NCBI RefSeq assembly: GCF_001544615.1
Contig: NZ_FCNV02000022.1
Coordinates: 1-44,101 of the forward strand
Origin: Caballeronia concitans
GTDB lineage: Bacteria; Pseudomonadota; Gammaproteobacteria; Burkholderiales; Burkholderiaceae
Direction: 5' to 3'
Length of the DNA: 44,101 nucleotides
The translations under genes and the position numbers were made by a program. The notes under the pieces were generated by a model that did not search any database, was not told where the DNA came from, and saw only the letters and a list, made by a program, of their open reading frames with translations. This document shows positions 19,501-27,261 of the stretch, in pieces (the stretch's first letter is position 1; every line of letters begins with the position of its first letter).

Positions 19501-20095
19501 CCCATCCGTATAAGCCGAAGTCGAGTATCTCCTGCACGCCGCTCGGACTCAGCACCGGAATGGATGCGTCGACGAGCGCGAACTCCGATTGATGGCACGT
19601 CGTCGACGACTCGCACGTATGATCGTCGCCCATCAGCAAGAGCACGCCGCCATGCTTCGACGATCCCGCCAGATTCGCGTGACGAAACGCGTCGCCGCTG
19701 CGATCGACGCCCGGCCCTTTGCCGTACCAGATCGAAAACACGCCGTCGTACTTGCCTTCGCCGCCCGCCTCAGCCTGCTGCGATCCCCATACCGCGGTTG
19801 CGGCGAGATCCTCGTTGACGCCCGGAACGAACACGACATGCGCGGCATCCAGATGCTTCTTCGCTTTTTGCAGTTCGGCGTCGTACGTGCCGAGCGGCGA
19901 GCCGCGATAGCCCGAGATATAGCCGGCGGTATGCAGGCCCGCGGCATCGTCGCGGCGGCGCTGCATCAGCGGCAAGCGCACCAGTGCCTGCACGCCCGTC
20001 ATGAACACGCGCCCTTCTTCGAGCGTGTACTTGTCCTCCAGTGTCACCTTGCGCAAAACCACGTCGCGTTCCTCGCTCTTTTCGTTCGTTGTCAT
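16595..20095 (-). CDS. Fused indolepyruvate:ferredoxin oxidoreductase
   Basis: The 1166-residue enzyme joins the alpha and beta parts of indolepyruvate ferredoxin oxidoreductase in one chain, as in many Proteobacteria. These enzymes decarboxylate 2-oxo acids (aryl- or branched-chain) to acyl-CoA using thiamine diphosphate, CoA and iron-sulfur clusters. Visible parts are: the N-terminal pyruvate-oxidoreductase-like domain with 'AGYISGYRGSPLGTYD'; a TPP-binding region with 'MGDGTYFHSG' and 'NDAVAMTGGQ' (about 510-560); a ferredoxin-type cysteine cluster, 'CEGCGDCGVKSNC' and 'CNKDYSCNEGFCPSF' (about 640-690); the gamma-like domain 'VTGVGGTGVVTIGAILGMAA'; and a long C-terminal domain of the DUF6537 type. 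Its ATG overlaps the TGA of the preceding ATPase gene (ATGA), so it is the last gene of the operon. The exact substrate is unknown. Confidence 0.93.
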   Translation of the reverse strand: MTTNEKSEERDVVLRKVTLEDKYTLEEGRVFMTGVQALVRLPLMQRRRDDAAGLHTAGYISGYRGSPLGTYDAELQKAKKHLDAAHVVFVPGVNEDLAATAVWGSQQAEAGGEGKYDGVFSIWYGKGPGVDRSGDAFRHANLAGSSKHGGVLLLMGDDHTCESSTTCHQSEFALVDASIPVLSPSGVQEILDFGLYGWAMSRYSGCWVGLKCVKDTADASAVIDVDASRVDVVLPDDVAMPPDGLNLRQPDTPHAQEYRLHNYKLDAVRVFVRANRLDRTVLGRARARIGIVTHGKSYLDVLQAIDDLGLDETRLEAMGVAIYKVGCVWPLEQEGVLAFAQGKELLMVVEEKRSLLEAQIKEILYGKPRAPAVIGKKDESGGKLFQAELSLDSVQISIALGKRLACLTNDTGLGERVAFLRELRRVSFAPEPLSRNFYFCSGCPHSSSTVVPEGSKAYAGIGCSWMAQTMDRSTLGYTQMGGEGMTWVGEAPFSKREHMFQNMGDGTYFHSGLLSVRAAIAARTRITFKILFNDAVAMTGGQRHDGPLNPLTIAQQVRAEGVTRIAVVSDDPSKYPHHFAWPQGVTIHHRSVLQNVQTELRNVDGVSVLIYDQTCAAEKRRRRKRGQLADPPKRLFINDLVCEGCGDCGVKSNCVSLTPLETEFGRKRAIDQSACNKDYSCNEGFCPSFVTVHGGTLRRVQRKPDASVFPALPEPALPSLEARVFSIVVTGVGGTGVVTIGAILGMAAHLEGKGCGILDMAGLAQKGGSVWSHVRLGASPSAIKAIRIATGGVDVVIGCDMVVAASHKTLAMTRHASTRMFVNSHEAMTGDFTRQPDLAFPSAELRARLTEAVSERHVEFVDATATARRLFGDTMASNMFMLGFAYQRGCIPLHADAIAAAIELNGASVALNNDAFTWGRRFAAEPTLAARLSEPADATASSRRSTTLDEMIERRVQYLTAYQNAAYAAHYRELVVRVRRWERAVSARSEGVSRAVAQNLFHLLAYKDEYEVARLLTAREFIDGLHAQFDGPVRVAFNLAPPGIARRNPRTGEPVKREFGSWMLPVLRLLARGKALRGTPFDPFGHTAERRMERELVQRYEKTIAAIIEHGTARNHAAALRAASIVGTIRGYGHVKARNVNAIDAQWREAVEQLRAPVVIPLQRVA

Positions 20096-20811
20096 TGCAC
20101 CTTGCCGCCGAGATAGAGCCGCCGCATTTCATCGCTGGCGAGCAAGTCGGCGGCATCGCCTTCCAGCGCGACCTGGCCCATCGACAGCACATACGCGCGA
20201 TTCGAAATGCGCAACGCCTGCGCCGCGTTCTGCTCGACCATCAGCACGCCGACGCGCTCCGTATCGCGCAAGCGCACGATGGCATCGAACACTTCGGCCA
20301 GCATGCGCGGCGAGAGCCCCGCCGACGGCTCGTCGAGCAAAAGAAAGCGCGGACGCGGCATCAACGCGCGCGCTAGCGACAGAATCTGCCGCTCGCCGCC
20401 GGAGAGACTCGCGGCGCGCGCCGTGCGTTTGGTCTTTAGTATCGGATAGCTCGCGTAGAGTTCATCGAGCCTTGCATTGCGTTCCCGCTCGGGCATGAAC
20501 TGTCCGCCGAGCGCGAGGTTCTCCCACACCGTGAGCGCGCCGAACACGTTGTCGGTTTGCGGCACAAAGCCGATGCGATGCGCGCGGACCTTGCGATGCA
20601 CGCTCACCTGTCCCACGTCGATGCCGTCCAGATGCACCGCGCCTTTCCTCGGCATAAGAAAGCCCGCGACGGTCTTGAGCAACGTCGACTTGCCGCAGCC
20701 GTTCGGCCCGAGAATCGTCACGATTTCGAGTTCCTTCGCAGCGAGCGACACGCCGCGCAGAATGTCGACATCGCGCGAGTAGCCTGCGACGACGTTGCTG
20801 ACGGTAATCAT
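20092..20811 (-). CDS. livF: Liv-type ABC transporter ATPase (LivF)
   Basis: The 239-residue ATPase is one of two nucleotide-binding subunits of a branched-chain/hydrophobic amino-acid importer (HAAT family) at the inner membrane. Motifs: Walker A 'GPNGCGKSTLLK', Q-loop 'FVPQTDNVFG', ABC signature 'SLSGGERQ', Walker B 'RFLLLDEPSAGLSP'. The start at 20811 ('MITVSNVVAGYS') is the family start; the frame is open upstream, but only as antisense-like sequence inside livG. It overlaps livG by four bases (ATGA), and its own stop overlaps the oxidoreductase start in the same way, which implies tight translational coupling. The symbol marks the family position, not a proven leucine specificity. Confidence 0.93.
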   Translation of the reverse strand: MITVSNVVAGYSRDVDILRGVSLAAKELEIVTILGPNGCGKSTLLKTVAGFLMPRKGAVHLDGIDVGQVSVHRKVRAHRIGFVPQTDNVFGALTVWENLALGGQFMPERERNARLDELYASYPILKTKRTARAASLSGGERQILSLARALMPRPRFLLLDEPSAGLSPRMLAEVFDAIVRLRDTERVGVLMVEQNAAQALRISNRAYVLSMGQVALEGDAADLLASDEMRRLYLGGKVQ

Positions 20812-21617
20812 GCCGTCGCTCCAATCGTTCCCTGCGCGCGCAGAGGCGCTGTCGCGGTCTTGGTCGTCCGCCCGAGATACGCTTCGACGACGCCTTCGTG
20901 ATGCTCCAGTTCCGAAGGCGTGCAATCCGCGACGGTGCGCCCGCGATCCAGCACGATGCAGCGCGCGCACGTCTGCGCGATGAAATGCATGTCGTGCTCC
21001 ACCACGACGAGCGTGACGCCGCGCTCGTTGATGCTTTTCAGCACACGCATCAGTTCCGTGCGCAGATTCGGATGCACGCCCGCCATCGGTTCATCGAGAA
21101 GCAGCAGCGACGGTTCGCCCATCAACGCACACGCAATCCCGAGCAGCTTCTTCTGTCCGCCGGATATAGAAGCGGCAGGAAGATGCGCGACTTTCGCGAG
21201 CAGCAGTTCGTCGAGCAATTGCCGGGCGCGTTCACGCGTCTGCGCTTCGATGTGCTTTGTACGCGCGGACGGCAAGAGCGTCGCAAAGAGACCGTGACGT
21301 TGCGTCGAAGCGGCCATCAGCACTTCGCCGACGGTCATGCGCGCGGGCATCGACGGTAGCTGAAACGTGCGCCGCACGGCGCGCGCGGCGACTTCATGGG
21401 GCGGTAGCGCATCGACGCGCTGCCCGTTCAGTTCGATGCTGCCTCGCTCGATGGGGCAATAGCCGGTAATCGCGTTGAGCACTGTGCTTTTGCCGCATCC
21501 GTTGGGTCCCAGCAAGCCGACGAGCTCACCGCTTAGGATATCGAACGATATTCCCGTGAGCACGTGATTGCCGCCGAATGACTTGTACACGTCCCGCAGC
21601 TTCAACACCGCGCTCAT
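20808..21617 (-). CDS. livG: Liv-type ABC transporter ATPase (LivG)
   Basis: The 269-residue ATPase partner of LivF. Motifs: Walker A 'GPNGCGKSTVLNAITG', signature 'SISGGQKKLLGIACALM', Walker B 'SLLLLDEPMAGVHP', and the switch His in 'LVVVEHDMHFI'. The LivG-type insertion after the Q-loop ('RRTFQLPSMPARMTVGEVLM') separates it from LivF. The C-terminal 20 residues ('RTTKTATAPLRAQGTIGATA') extend beyond the usual domain. The start codon overlaps the livM stop (ATGA), and the stop overlaps the livF start. Confidence 0.93.
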   Translation of the reverse strand: MSAVLKLRDVYKSFGGNHVLTGISFDILSGELVGLLGPNGCGKSTVLNAITGYCPIERGSIELNGQRVDALPPHEVAARAVRRTFQLPSMPARMTVGEVLMAASTQRHGLFATLLPSARTKHIEAQTRERARQLLDELLLAKVAHLPAASISGGQKKLLGIACALMGEPSLLLLDEPMAGVHPNLRTELMRVLKSINERGVTLVVVEHDMHFIAQTCARCIVLDRGRTVADCTPSELEHHEGVVEAYLGRTTKTATAPLRAQGTIGATA

Positions 21618-22501
21618 ACGGTTCTCCGGATTCGCTCAGGCAGCAGGCCGCCCGGCCGCAGCAGCAAACAGGCAAGCAGGATGCAGCCGATTGCGCCGAG
21701 CCGCACGGCACCCGCCACATCGGTGCCGATGTCGAGGTAGTCCTTCGCGAAGGGCACCGCGCTGTAGATCGCTTCGACGAGCAGCGCGCCGAACACCACG
21801 CCCGCGTTGTTGCCGAGGCCGCCGATCATCACCATCGTCCAGATGGCGAAGGTCTCGGACGCGAACATGAAGTCGGGGCCGACGAAGCTCATGTAAAGCG
21901 CGAGCAGCGACCCGCCTGTCGCGGCGATGGCGGCGGCGGTCATCGTCGCCGTGGTTTTCATCTGCACGAGCCGGTAGCCCAGACTTTGCGCGAGCGCGGG
22001 TTCTTCGCGCATCAGACGCAGCGCGCGCCCGTAGCGTCCACGCGCGAGACGCGTGCACACGACTAACGCGGCTGCGAGCAGCGCCACCGCAAGCAGGAAG
22101 AACGCGACGTCGCTGCGCGCGCCGGTGAGCCGCGGAAACAACGGCGCGATACCGCTGATGCCTTGCGCGCCACCCGTGAGCCAGCCTTCGTTCAACGCCA
22201 CTGTGCGGATCAGTTCGGCAATGGCGAGCGTCGCGATCGCCCAGTAATCGGATGCGAGATTGCGCCCGAGCCGCGCCATCACGAAGCCGACGAGCATCGC
22301 GCCCGCCATGCCCGCGACGATGCCCACGATGCACGGCCAGCCTGCCGAAGACGCGATGCCGGTTGCGTAAGCACCGATTCCCACGAACGCGACAAAGCCA
22401 AAATTGAGCAGGCCCGCGAAGCCCGCCTGAAGGTTAAGGCCGAGCGCCATCAACGCGTAGATGCATGCGAGCGTCACCACGTGCAGCACGAAGCTAGACA
22501 C
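21614..22501 (-). CDS. livM: Liv-type ABC permease (LivM)
   Basis: This is an inner-membrane permease with about eight to ten hydrophobic segments and the LivM/LivH motif region 'LNLQAGFAGLLNFGFVAFVG' near the N-terminus and 'GGLGNNAGVVFGALLVEAIY' late in the chain. I place the start at the GTG at 22501 (product begins with VSSFVLHVVTLACIYALMAL), because a strong ribosome binding site (GGGAGG) lies eight bases upstream inside the end of livH, giving an 8-base overlap. An earlier start at 22528 adds nine residues but has no such signal. Together with LivH it forms the transmembrane channel for the amino acid delivered by the binding protein. Confidence 0.92.
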   Translation of the reverse strand: MSSFVLHVVTLACIYALMALGLNLQAGFAGLLNFGFVAFVGIGAYATGIASSAGWPCIVGIVAGMAGAMLVGFVMARLGRNLASDYWAIATLAIAELIRTVALNEGWLTGGAQGISGIAPLFPRLTGARSDVAFFLLAVALLAAALVVCTRLARGRYGRALRLMREEPALAQSLGYRLVQMKTTATMTAAAIAATGGSLLALYMSFVGPDFMFASETFAIWTMVMIGGLGNNAGVVFGALLVEAIYSAVPFAKDYLDIGTDVAGAVRLGAIGCILLACLLLRPGGLLPERIRRTV

Positions 22502-23390
22502 GGCGCACCTCCCGGTCGAAGAGTCCATAAGGCCGCAGAAGCAGCGCCGCGAGCAGGATCACGAACGAGGCCGCGCCCACGTAACTGACCGGCACATACA
22601 CGCCCGAGCGTCCGAGCATCCAGCCGAAGTCGATGTTCGTCGCGAGCGTTTCGGCCAGCGCGATCAAGAGCGCGCCCGCTGCCGCGCCCAGCGGATTGCC
22701 GAGCCCGCCGAGAATGGCTGCGGCGAACACGGGCAGCAGCAGGTTCGTGCCGAGGTCCACGTCTACGTTCTCGGTCAGTCCGAGCATGGTGCCGCCGAGC
22801 GCCGCCAGCGCGCCGCTCAGAAACGATATGCCGTTCAGCACGCGCGCGCCGTCGACGCCCGTTGCCGCCGCGAGCGCCGGGTTGCTCGCCATCGCGCGCA
22901 TCGAACGGCCCACGCCGGTTTTGAACAGCAGAAGCGCGAGCAAGGCGACACATCCGAAGCCGCACGCAATCGACGTGATCTGATCGACGGAGATCATCGT
23001 CGAGCCCAATTGCAGAGGCGTCGAGAGCGCGGTCGTGTAGCGCAGCGGCCTCGAGCCCGCGCTGCCGAGCACAACTGCAATGAGGATCATCGATACGGCA
23101 AGCGAGCCGACCATCGCAATGGAACTGCCCGAGCGCAAGAGCCGCCGGAAGACGAACACGTTGAGCGCGACGGCGAGGCATCCGGTCACGATGCACGACA
23201 CGGACAGCGCAGCCGCGAACGGCATGCCCGCCTTCGTCATGCCGAGCGTGACGAAGGCGCCTGTCATCGCATACTGCACGTGCGCCACATTCGGGAAGCG
23301 CACGAGCGAGTACACGACGGACAGGCCGACCGCGACGAGCATGATGTCCGACGCGCGAATGAGAAGATCGATGACGAACTGCAACATCAC
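22494..23390 (-). CDS. livH: Liv-type ABC permease (LivH)
   Basis: The 298-residue inner-membrane permease has multiple hydrophobic helices. Typical LivH text includes 'ASDIMLVAVGLSVVYSLVRF' at the N-terminus and 'AAAILGGLGNPLGAAAGALL' toward the end. The ATG at 23390 follows GGGAGAACGTG, a good ribosome binding site, 22 bases after the binding-protein stop. It partners LivM. The operon carries the full five-gene cassette in the common order K-H-M-G-F. Confidence 0.93.
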   Translation of the reverse strand: MMLQFVIDLLIRASDIMLVAVGLSVVYSLVRFPNVAHVQYAMTGAFVTLGMTKAGMPFAAALSVSCIVTGCLAVALNVFVFRRLLRSGSSIAMVGSLAVSMILIAVVLGSAGSRPLRYTTALSTPLQLGSTMISVDQITSIACGFGCVALLALLLFKTGVGRSMRAMASNPALAAATGVDGARVLNGISFLSGALAALGGTMLGLTENVDVDLGTNLLLPVFAAAILGGLGNPLGAAAGALLIALAETLATNIDFGWMLGRSGVYVPVSYVGAASFVILLAALLLRPYGLFDREVRRV

Positions 23391-23412
23391 GTTCTCCCGG
23401 CAACGGCGCGCG

Positions 23413-24513
23413 TCAACGAGCGACGACCGTCGTTTCGTACTTCACCTTGTCGTAGGGCTGCTCCTTGCGCTGACCGTCGGCGTCGAACGCGATGGTGCCT
23501 GTCGCGCCTTGGTACGTGCCCATCTGATGCAGCGCCGCGCGAATCTTCGCGGGATCCGCCGCGCCCGCCTTGTTGATGGCCGAGGCCGCCACCATCACGC
23601 CGTCATACACGTATGCGCCGAACGCGGACTTGGGCGCTTCCTTGTACTTCTGCTGATACGCCTGCTGGTACGACTTGCCCGCGTCGCCAATGGACGCGAC
23701 TTCCAGCCCTTCCTGCCCGTGCGCGGCCTGTGCGACGGTATCGCTCGTGCACATGGTCAGATAGATGCCGTACCATTTCGCCTTGTTGAGCCCTAGCTCG
23801 TAGGCTTCGCGATTGATGGTCGCCGCTTCCTGACCGTAGGCACTGTAGACGTACGCCTGCGGCTGCGTCTTCGACATCTGCTGCAATTCCCGGCGATACG
23901 TGGACTGTCCTTCGGTGTACATAACAATCGACGTCACTTTTCCGCCGAGCGATTCGAACCGCTTCTTGAACTCGGGCGCGACGCCCTGTCCATACGAATT
24001 GTTCGGCGCGATGAACGCCACGTTGCGCAGGTTCTGCGCGTAGAGATCGTCGGCGGCGAAGCGCGCGGAGAGGTCGTCGAGGCCGATCACGCTGAACGAT
24101 CCATCGCCGATCTTGCGAATCTGCGGACTCGACGAACCGACGTTCAGATGCACATCGCCTTGCTGCACGACGTATTGCGCAATCGGGATCGTGATGCCCG
24201 AAGAGAACTCGCCGAGTACCACGGGCACTTTGTTGACCGACACCAGCTTGCGTGCGGCGCTCAACGCCGTCGGCGCGCTGCCGCCGGAATCTTCGACGAT
24301 CACCTTAAGCTTGCCGCCGAGGACGCCGCCGTGCGCGTTCACCTGCTCGACGGCGAGTTCGGCGCCGCGGCGCTGATCTTCACCCACTGACGCGCTCGCG
24401 CCCGTCAACGGCAAAGTCGCGCCGATGGACACCGTTTGCGCGAAGGCCGCGCCTCCCGCCGTGAGCAACACGCTCGCCGCGAGGCCGGCACCGAGGACTC
24501 TTGCTCTTCTCAT
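23413..24513 (-). CDS. livK: Periplasmic amino-acid-binding protein (LivK type)
   Basis: The 366-residue type I periplasmic binding protein has a signal peptide (MRRARVLGAGLAASVLLTAG, cleaved after 'AAFA'). The mature protein opens with the family strand 'QTVSIGATLPLTGASASVGE' and has 'VILGEFSSGITIPIAQ'-like text (here 'VPVVLGEFSSGITIPIAQYV'), 'VAFIAPNNSYGQGVAPEFKK', and 'AYVYDGVMVAASAINKAG'. It captures the substrate in the periplasm and delivers it to LivHM. GGAG lies nine bases before the ATG. The binding-pocket residues do not allow a call between branched-chain, aromatic or other ligands by eye. Confidence 0.93.
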   Translation of the reverse strand: MRRARVLGAGLAASVLLTAGGAAFAQTVSIGATLPLTGASASVGEDQRRGAELAVEQVNAHGGVLGGKLKVIVEDSGGSAPTALSAARKLVSVNKVPVVLGEFSSGITIPIAQYVVQQGDVHLNVGSSSPQIRKIGDGSFSVIGLDDLSARFAADDLYAQNLRNVAFIAPNNSYGQGVAPEFKKRFESLGGKVTSIVMYTEGQSTYRRELQQMSKTQPQAYVYSAYGQEAATINREAYELGLNKAKWYGIYLTMCTSDTVAQAAHGQEGLEVASIGDAGKSYQQAYQQKYKEAPKSAFGAYVYDGVMVAASAINKAGAADPAKIRAALHQMGTYQGATGTIAFDADGQRKEQPYDKVKYETTVVAR

Positions 24514-24543
24514 AGTGGCATCTCCAGACGTGGGACTGCGCGA

Positions 24544-25335
24544 TCAATGCGAGCGGTTAGGCTGAACCGTATAGAGGCGGCCGAATTGCGGCATCGCGTC
24601 AGTAACGCCCGCGAGACGCAAGGCGTGCCACGCCATCGCGTGATTGCTCGACAGCACGGGCTTGCCGAGTTCCGCTTCGATAGCGACGACGTCATCGACG
24701 AGACGCAATGAGGTGCAGGACACGAACACCGCGTCCACATCGTCGTGGCGGCCGAGTTCGAGCACCGCGTTGCGCACCGAAGCCGCATCGATACGCGCGA
24801 CCTCGTTGTCGTCCGCATGCTCGAACGAGCCCATTCTCACGACATCGACGCCGCGCGCGCCGAGATACGCACGCATCGACTCGTTGATGCGACGCACATA
24901 AGGCGTGAGCAGCGCGATACGCTGCGCGCCGAGCGCGTGTATGCCGACGCGCGCGGCGGTGATCGGCGTGGTGCACGCAACGCCCGGCCGGGCCTCGCGG
25001 ATGCGTTCGAACACGCGCTCTTCGCCGAGCACCATCGAGGCCGACGTGCAACCGAAAGCAATCACGTCGAGCCGCTGGCCGGGCCGAATCAGCGCGACGC
25101 CGGGCGCGATGAGACCGTCCATCTGCGCGAGCGTTTCCGGCGTGATGTCGGCCGAATTGGCGATGCGGCTTTCATAGAACGCGACGCCATCGGCTGCGAG
25201 CAGCTTGCGCCATTCATATTCGATCGTGTGGTCGGTCGCGAGCACGACGAGGCCGATCGCGGCGCGGCGCGCGATGCCGTCATCGAGCGAGAAGCCGAGC
25301 CGCTGATACTGGGACAGCGCGTCTGGAGCGTTCAT
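24544..25335 (-). CDS. Asp/Glu-racemase-fold enzyme (maleate isomerase group)
   Basis: The 263-residue cytosolic enzyme of the aspartate/glutamate racemase superfamily is closest in look to the maleate cis-trans isomerase/arylmalonate decarboxylase group. Two catalytic-type cysteines lie in the usual duplicated half-domains: 'VIAFGCTSASMVLGE' (first half) and 'AVFVSCTSLRLVDDV' (second half). Other family text includes 'RRAAIGLVVLATDHTIEYEW', 'ARVGIHALGAQRIALLTPYV' and 'LSSNHAMAWHALRLAG'. Enzymes of this fold racemise amino acids, isomerise maleate, or decarboxylate malonates. Beside a D-amino-acid dehydrogenase, a racemase role is attractive but unproven. It lies 15 bases after the Rid gene and 30 before livK. 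Confidence 0.88.
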   Translation of the reverse strand: MNAPDALSQYQRLGFSLDDGIARRAAIGLVVLATDHTIEYEWRKLLAADGVAFYESRIANSADITPETLAQMDGLIAPGVALIRPGQRLDVIAFGCTSASMVLGEERVFERIREARPGVACTTPITAARVGIHALGAQRIALLTPYVRRINESMRAYLGARGVDVVRMGSFEHADDNEVARIDAASVRNAVLELGRHDDVDAVFVSCTSLRLVDDVVAIEAELGKPVLSSNHAMAWHALRLAGVTDAMPQFGRLYTVQPNRSH

Positions 25336-25350
25336 GTCGATGGCTCCGCC

Positions 25351-25698
25351 CTAGACCGCGACGATGACCGCGATTTCCACCGTGTACTGGGGAAACGCGA
25401 GCTTCGACTCGACACAGGCGCGCGCTGGCGCATTGCCTTCTGGCACCCACGCGTCCCAGACTTCGTTCATCTGCGCGAACGTGTTGTAGTCGGCGAGCCA
25501 GATGTTCGCGGACAGAATGCGCGTCTTGTCGGAGCCAATTTGTTCGAGCAAGCGGTCGATCTTCGCGAGAATTTGTGTAGTCTGACCTTTGACGTCGGCG
25601 TTCGTATCGTCGGCCACCTGTCCGGCGAGAAAGCCGAAACCGTTGTGCACGACCGCCTGGCTCATCCGCTTGCCGCTTTCGAAACGCTGGATCTGCAT
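25351..25698 (-). CDS. Rid-family (YjgF/YER057c/UK114) deaminase
   Basis: I set the start at the ATG at 25698 ('MQIQRFESGKRMSQAVVHNG') because ACAGGAG lies nine bases upstream and the homology starts there; the open frame continues upstream into the promoter region. The 115-residue product has the trimeric Rid fold text 'GFLAGQVADDTNADVKGQTT', 'ILAKIDRLLEQIGSDKTRIL', and the conserved Arg in 'NAPARACVESKLAFPQYTVE'. Rid proteins hydrolyse reactive imine/enamine intermediates from amino-acid oxidation to 2-oxo acids and ammonia. As the first gene of the operon and divergent from dadA, it probably clears the imines that DadA makes. Confidence 0.92.
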   Translation of the reverse strand: MQIQRFESGKRMSQAVVHNGFGFLAGQVADDTNADVKGQTTQILAKIDRLLEQIGSDKTRILSANIWLADYNTFAQMNEVWDAWVPEGNAPARACVESKLAFPQYTVEIAVIVAV

Positions 25699-25960
25699 GA
25701 CTTCTCCTGTGGCGACGAAGCGCAAGGCACTTCGCGAAGGTTCGAAAACAGCCGTAGTCTCGACAACAGTGTCGACACTATCAGAACAAGATTCGTGAAA
25801 GCAAGCACTCGTTTTCTCGGACCTGCAAAACGCCGAAATATGCTGATTTCCCCTGCTTTCAGGGCTTATAGTCTGCAACGGGCTTGCCGCCGTCTTATTT
25901 TCTTTCTACATTGGTGTCGACAGTTCGAAGCAAAAACCGTCGGCACATGGGGAATACATC
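25699..25960. promoter_or_regulatory. Divergent promoter, Rid operon/dadA, with paired sites
   Basis: This region separates the eight-gene minus operon from dadA. It contains a perfect 12-base palindrome AGTGTCGACACT (25768-25779) and a second partial copy GTGTCGACA (25914-25922), 47 bases before the dadA GTG. Two matching sites in a shared promoter are a natural arrangement for the nearby GntR/FCD regulator or another repressor. The regulator assignment is inference; promoter boxes were not placed with confidence. Confidence 0.5.
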
Positions 25961-27202
25961 GTGAAGGTAATCGTTCTCGGGGCGGGCGTGGTCGGCGTCA
26001 CTACCGCGTACCAGTTGCAGAGGGACGGGCATGATGTCGTGGTGATCGAGCGGCAGCCGGTTGCGGCCGCGGAGACGAGCTGGGGCAACGCGGGCATGGT
26101 CGCGCCCGGTCATTCGTTCGTGTGGTCGTCCCCGAAAGCGCCGATGACGCTCCTCAAATCCATCGTGATGAAGGATCAGGCACTGCGTTTCAAGTTCTCG
26201 TCCGATCCACAGCTTTATGCATGGTCGTGGCGCTTTCTTCTCGAGTGCACCGTGGAAAAAGCGCGGCGCAATACGCTGCTCAAGCATCGGCTCGCTGCGT
26301 ATTCGCAGAGCGTGCTGCATGAGATGCTCGGCGAGGAAAGCATCGACTACGACCGCAACGATCGCGGCATTCTCTATTTTCATCGCAGTCAGGAATCGCT
26401 CGATCGCGGCATTGCACAAATGAAGCTGCTCGAATCAGACGGGCAAACCATACGCGTGCTGAACCGCGACGAAGTGGTGGCCGTCGATCCGTCGCTTGCA
26501 AGTGTGAAAGACAAGATCGCAGGCGCGATCCACTGCCCGACCGATGAAACGGGCGATCCCGCGAAGTTCACGCGTTCGCTCGCCGAGAAGGTCGCAGAGC
26601 GCGGCGGCATGTTCATGACGGACACGCTCGTGGACGGCTTCCAGACCGCGGGCAACGACATTACCGGTGTGGCGACGAGCCGCGGAATCGTCAGCGGCGA
26701 CGCCTATGTGCTCGCGCTCGGCACGTGGAGCCCGAAGGTGGCCGGACAAATCGGCATCCACTTGCCGATCTATCCGATCAAAGGCTATTCGTTGACGATA
26801 CCCATCGGCGATCACAAGGCGCCGCCCGAAGTCGCGGCGGTGGACGAGCATAACCTCGTCGCCATCTCACGCTTCGGGGATCGCATTCGCGTGACGGCGA
26901 CAGCCGAATTCGCGGGCTACGACACGTCGCACAAGCCGTCCGACTTCGCCTTCATGAAGCGAGTCACGCAAGAGCTCTATCCGGATGGCGGGGGTTACGA
27001 GCACGCGCAGATGTGGGCCGGCTTGCGTCCGATGACACCGACGAACCTGCCGTTCTTCGGCCGCAAGAAGTACCGCAACCTTTATCTGAATACGGGGCAC
27101 GGTCATATCGGCTGGACCATGTCTCATGGATCGGCACGCATCACGGCCGATCTCGTCGCCGGGAAATCGCCGGCGATTCCGATGGAAGGCCTGCTGGCCT
27201 AG
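25961..27202 (+). CDS. dadA: D-amino-acid dehydrogenase (DadA family)
   Basis: The 413-residue FAD enzyme starts at a GTG preceded by GGGGAA. The N-terminal dinucleotide motif is 'VIVLGAGVVGVTTAYQLQRD' (G7-x-G9-x-x-G12) followed by the acidic end of strand 2 ('VVVIERQ'). Typical DadA text: 'AAAETSWGNAGMVAPGHSFV', 'YPIKGYSLTIPIGDH', 'WAGLRPMTPTNLPFFGRKKY' and 'NTGHGHIGWTMSHGSARITA'. DadA enzymes oxidise D-amino acids to imines, which hydrolyse to 2-oxo acids, passing electrons to the quinone pool at the inner membrane. It is divergent from the Rid/racemase/transporter operon and followed by a cupin. Family assignment is secure; the preferred D-amino acid is unknown. Confidence 0.93.
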   Translation: MKVIVLGAGVVGVTTAYQLQRDGHDVVVIERQPVAAAETSWGNAGMVAPGHSFVWSSPKAPMTLLKSIVMKDQALRFKFSSDPQLYAWSWRFLLECTVEKARRNTLLKHRLAAYSQSVLHEMLGEESIDYDRNDRGILYFHRSQESLDRGIAQMKLLESDGQTIRVLNRDEVVAVDPSLASVKDKIAGAIHCPTDETGDPAKFTRSLAEKVAERGGMFMTDTLVDGFQTAGNDITGVATSRGIVSGDAYVLALGTWSPKVAGQIGIHLPIYPIKGYSLTIPIGDHKAPPEVAAVDEHNLVAISRFGDRIRVTATAEFAGYDTSHKPSDFAFMKRVTQELYPDGGGYEHAQMWAGLRPMTPTNLPFFGRKKYRNLYLNTGHGHIGWTMSHGSARITADLVAGKSPAIPMEGLLA

Positions 27203-27261
27203 CATCGTCATGCAGGCCTGACATGCGTCGCCCAAACAGGTGCACATCTCAGGAGACAACC

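Noticed and set aside
22461-23576. 371-codon plus-strand open frame
   Set aside because: Antisense to livH and the end of livK; composition is Arg/His/Glu-rich with no family motif.
24745-26034. 429-codon plus-strand open frame across the racemase and Rid genes
   Set aside because: A mirror frame of well-supported minus-strand genes; it even crosses the divergent promoter.
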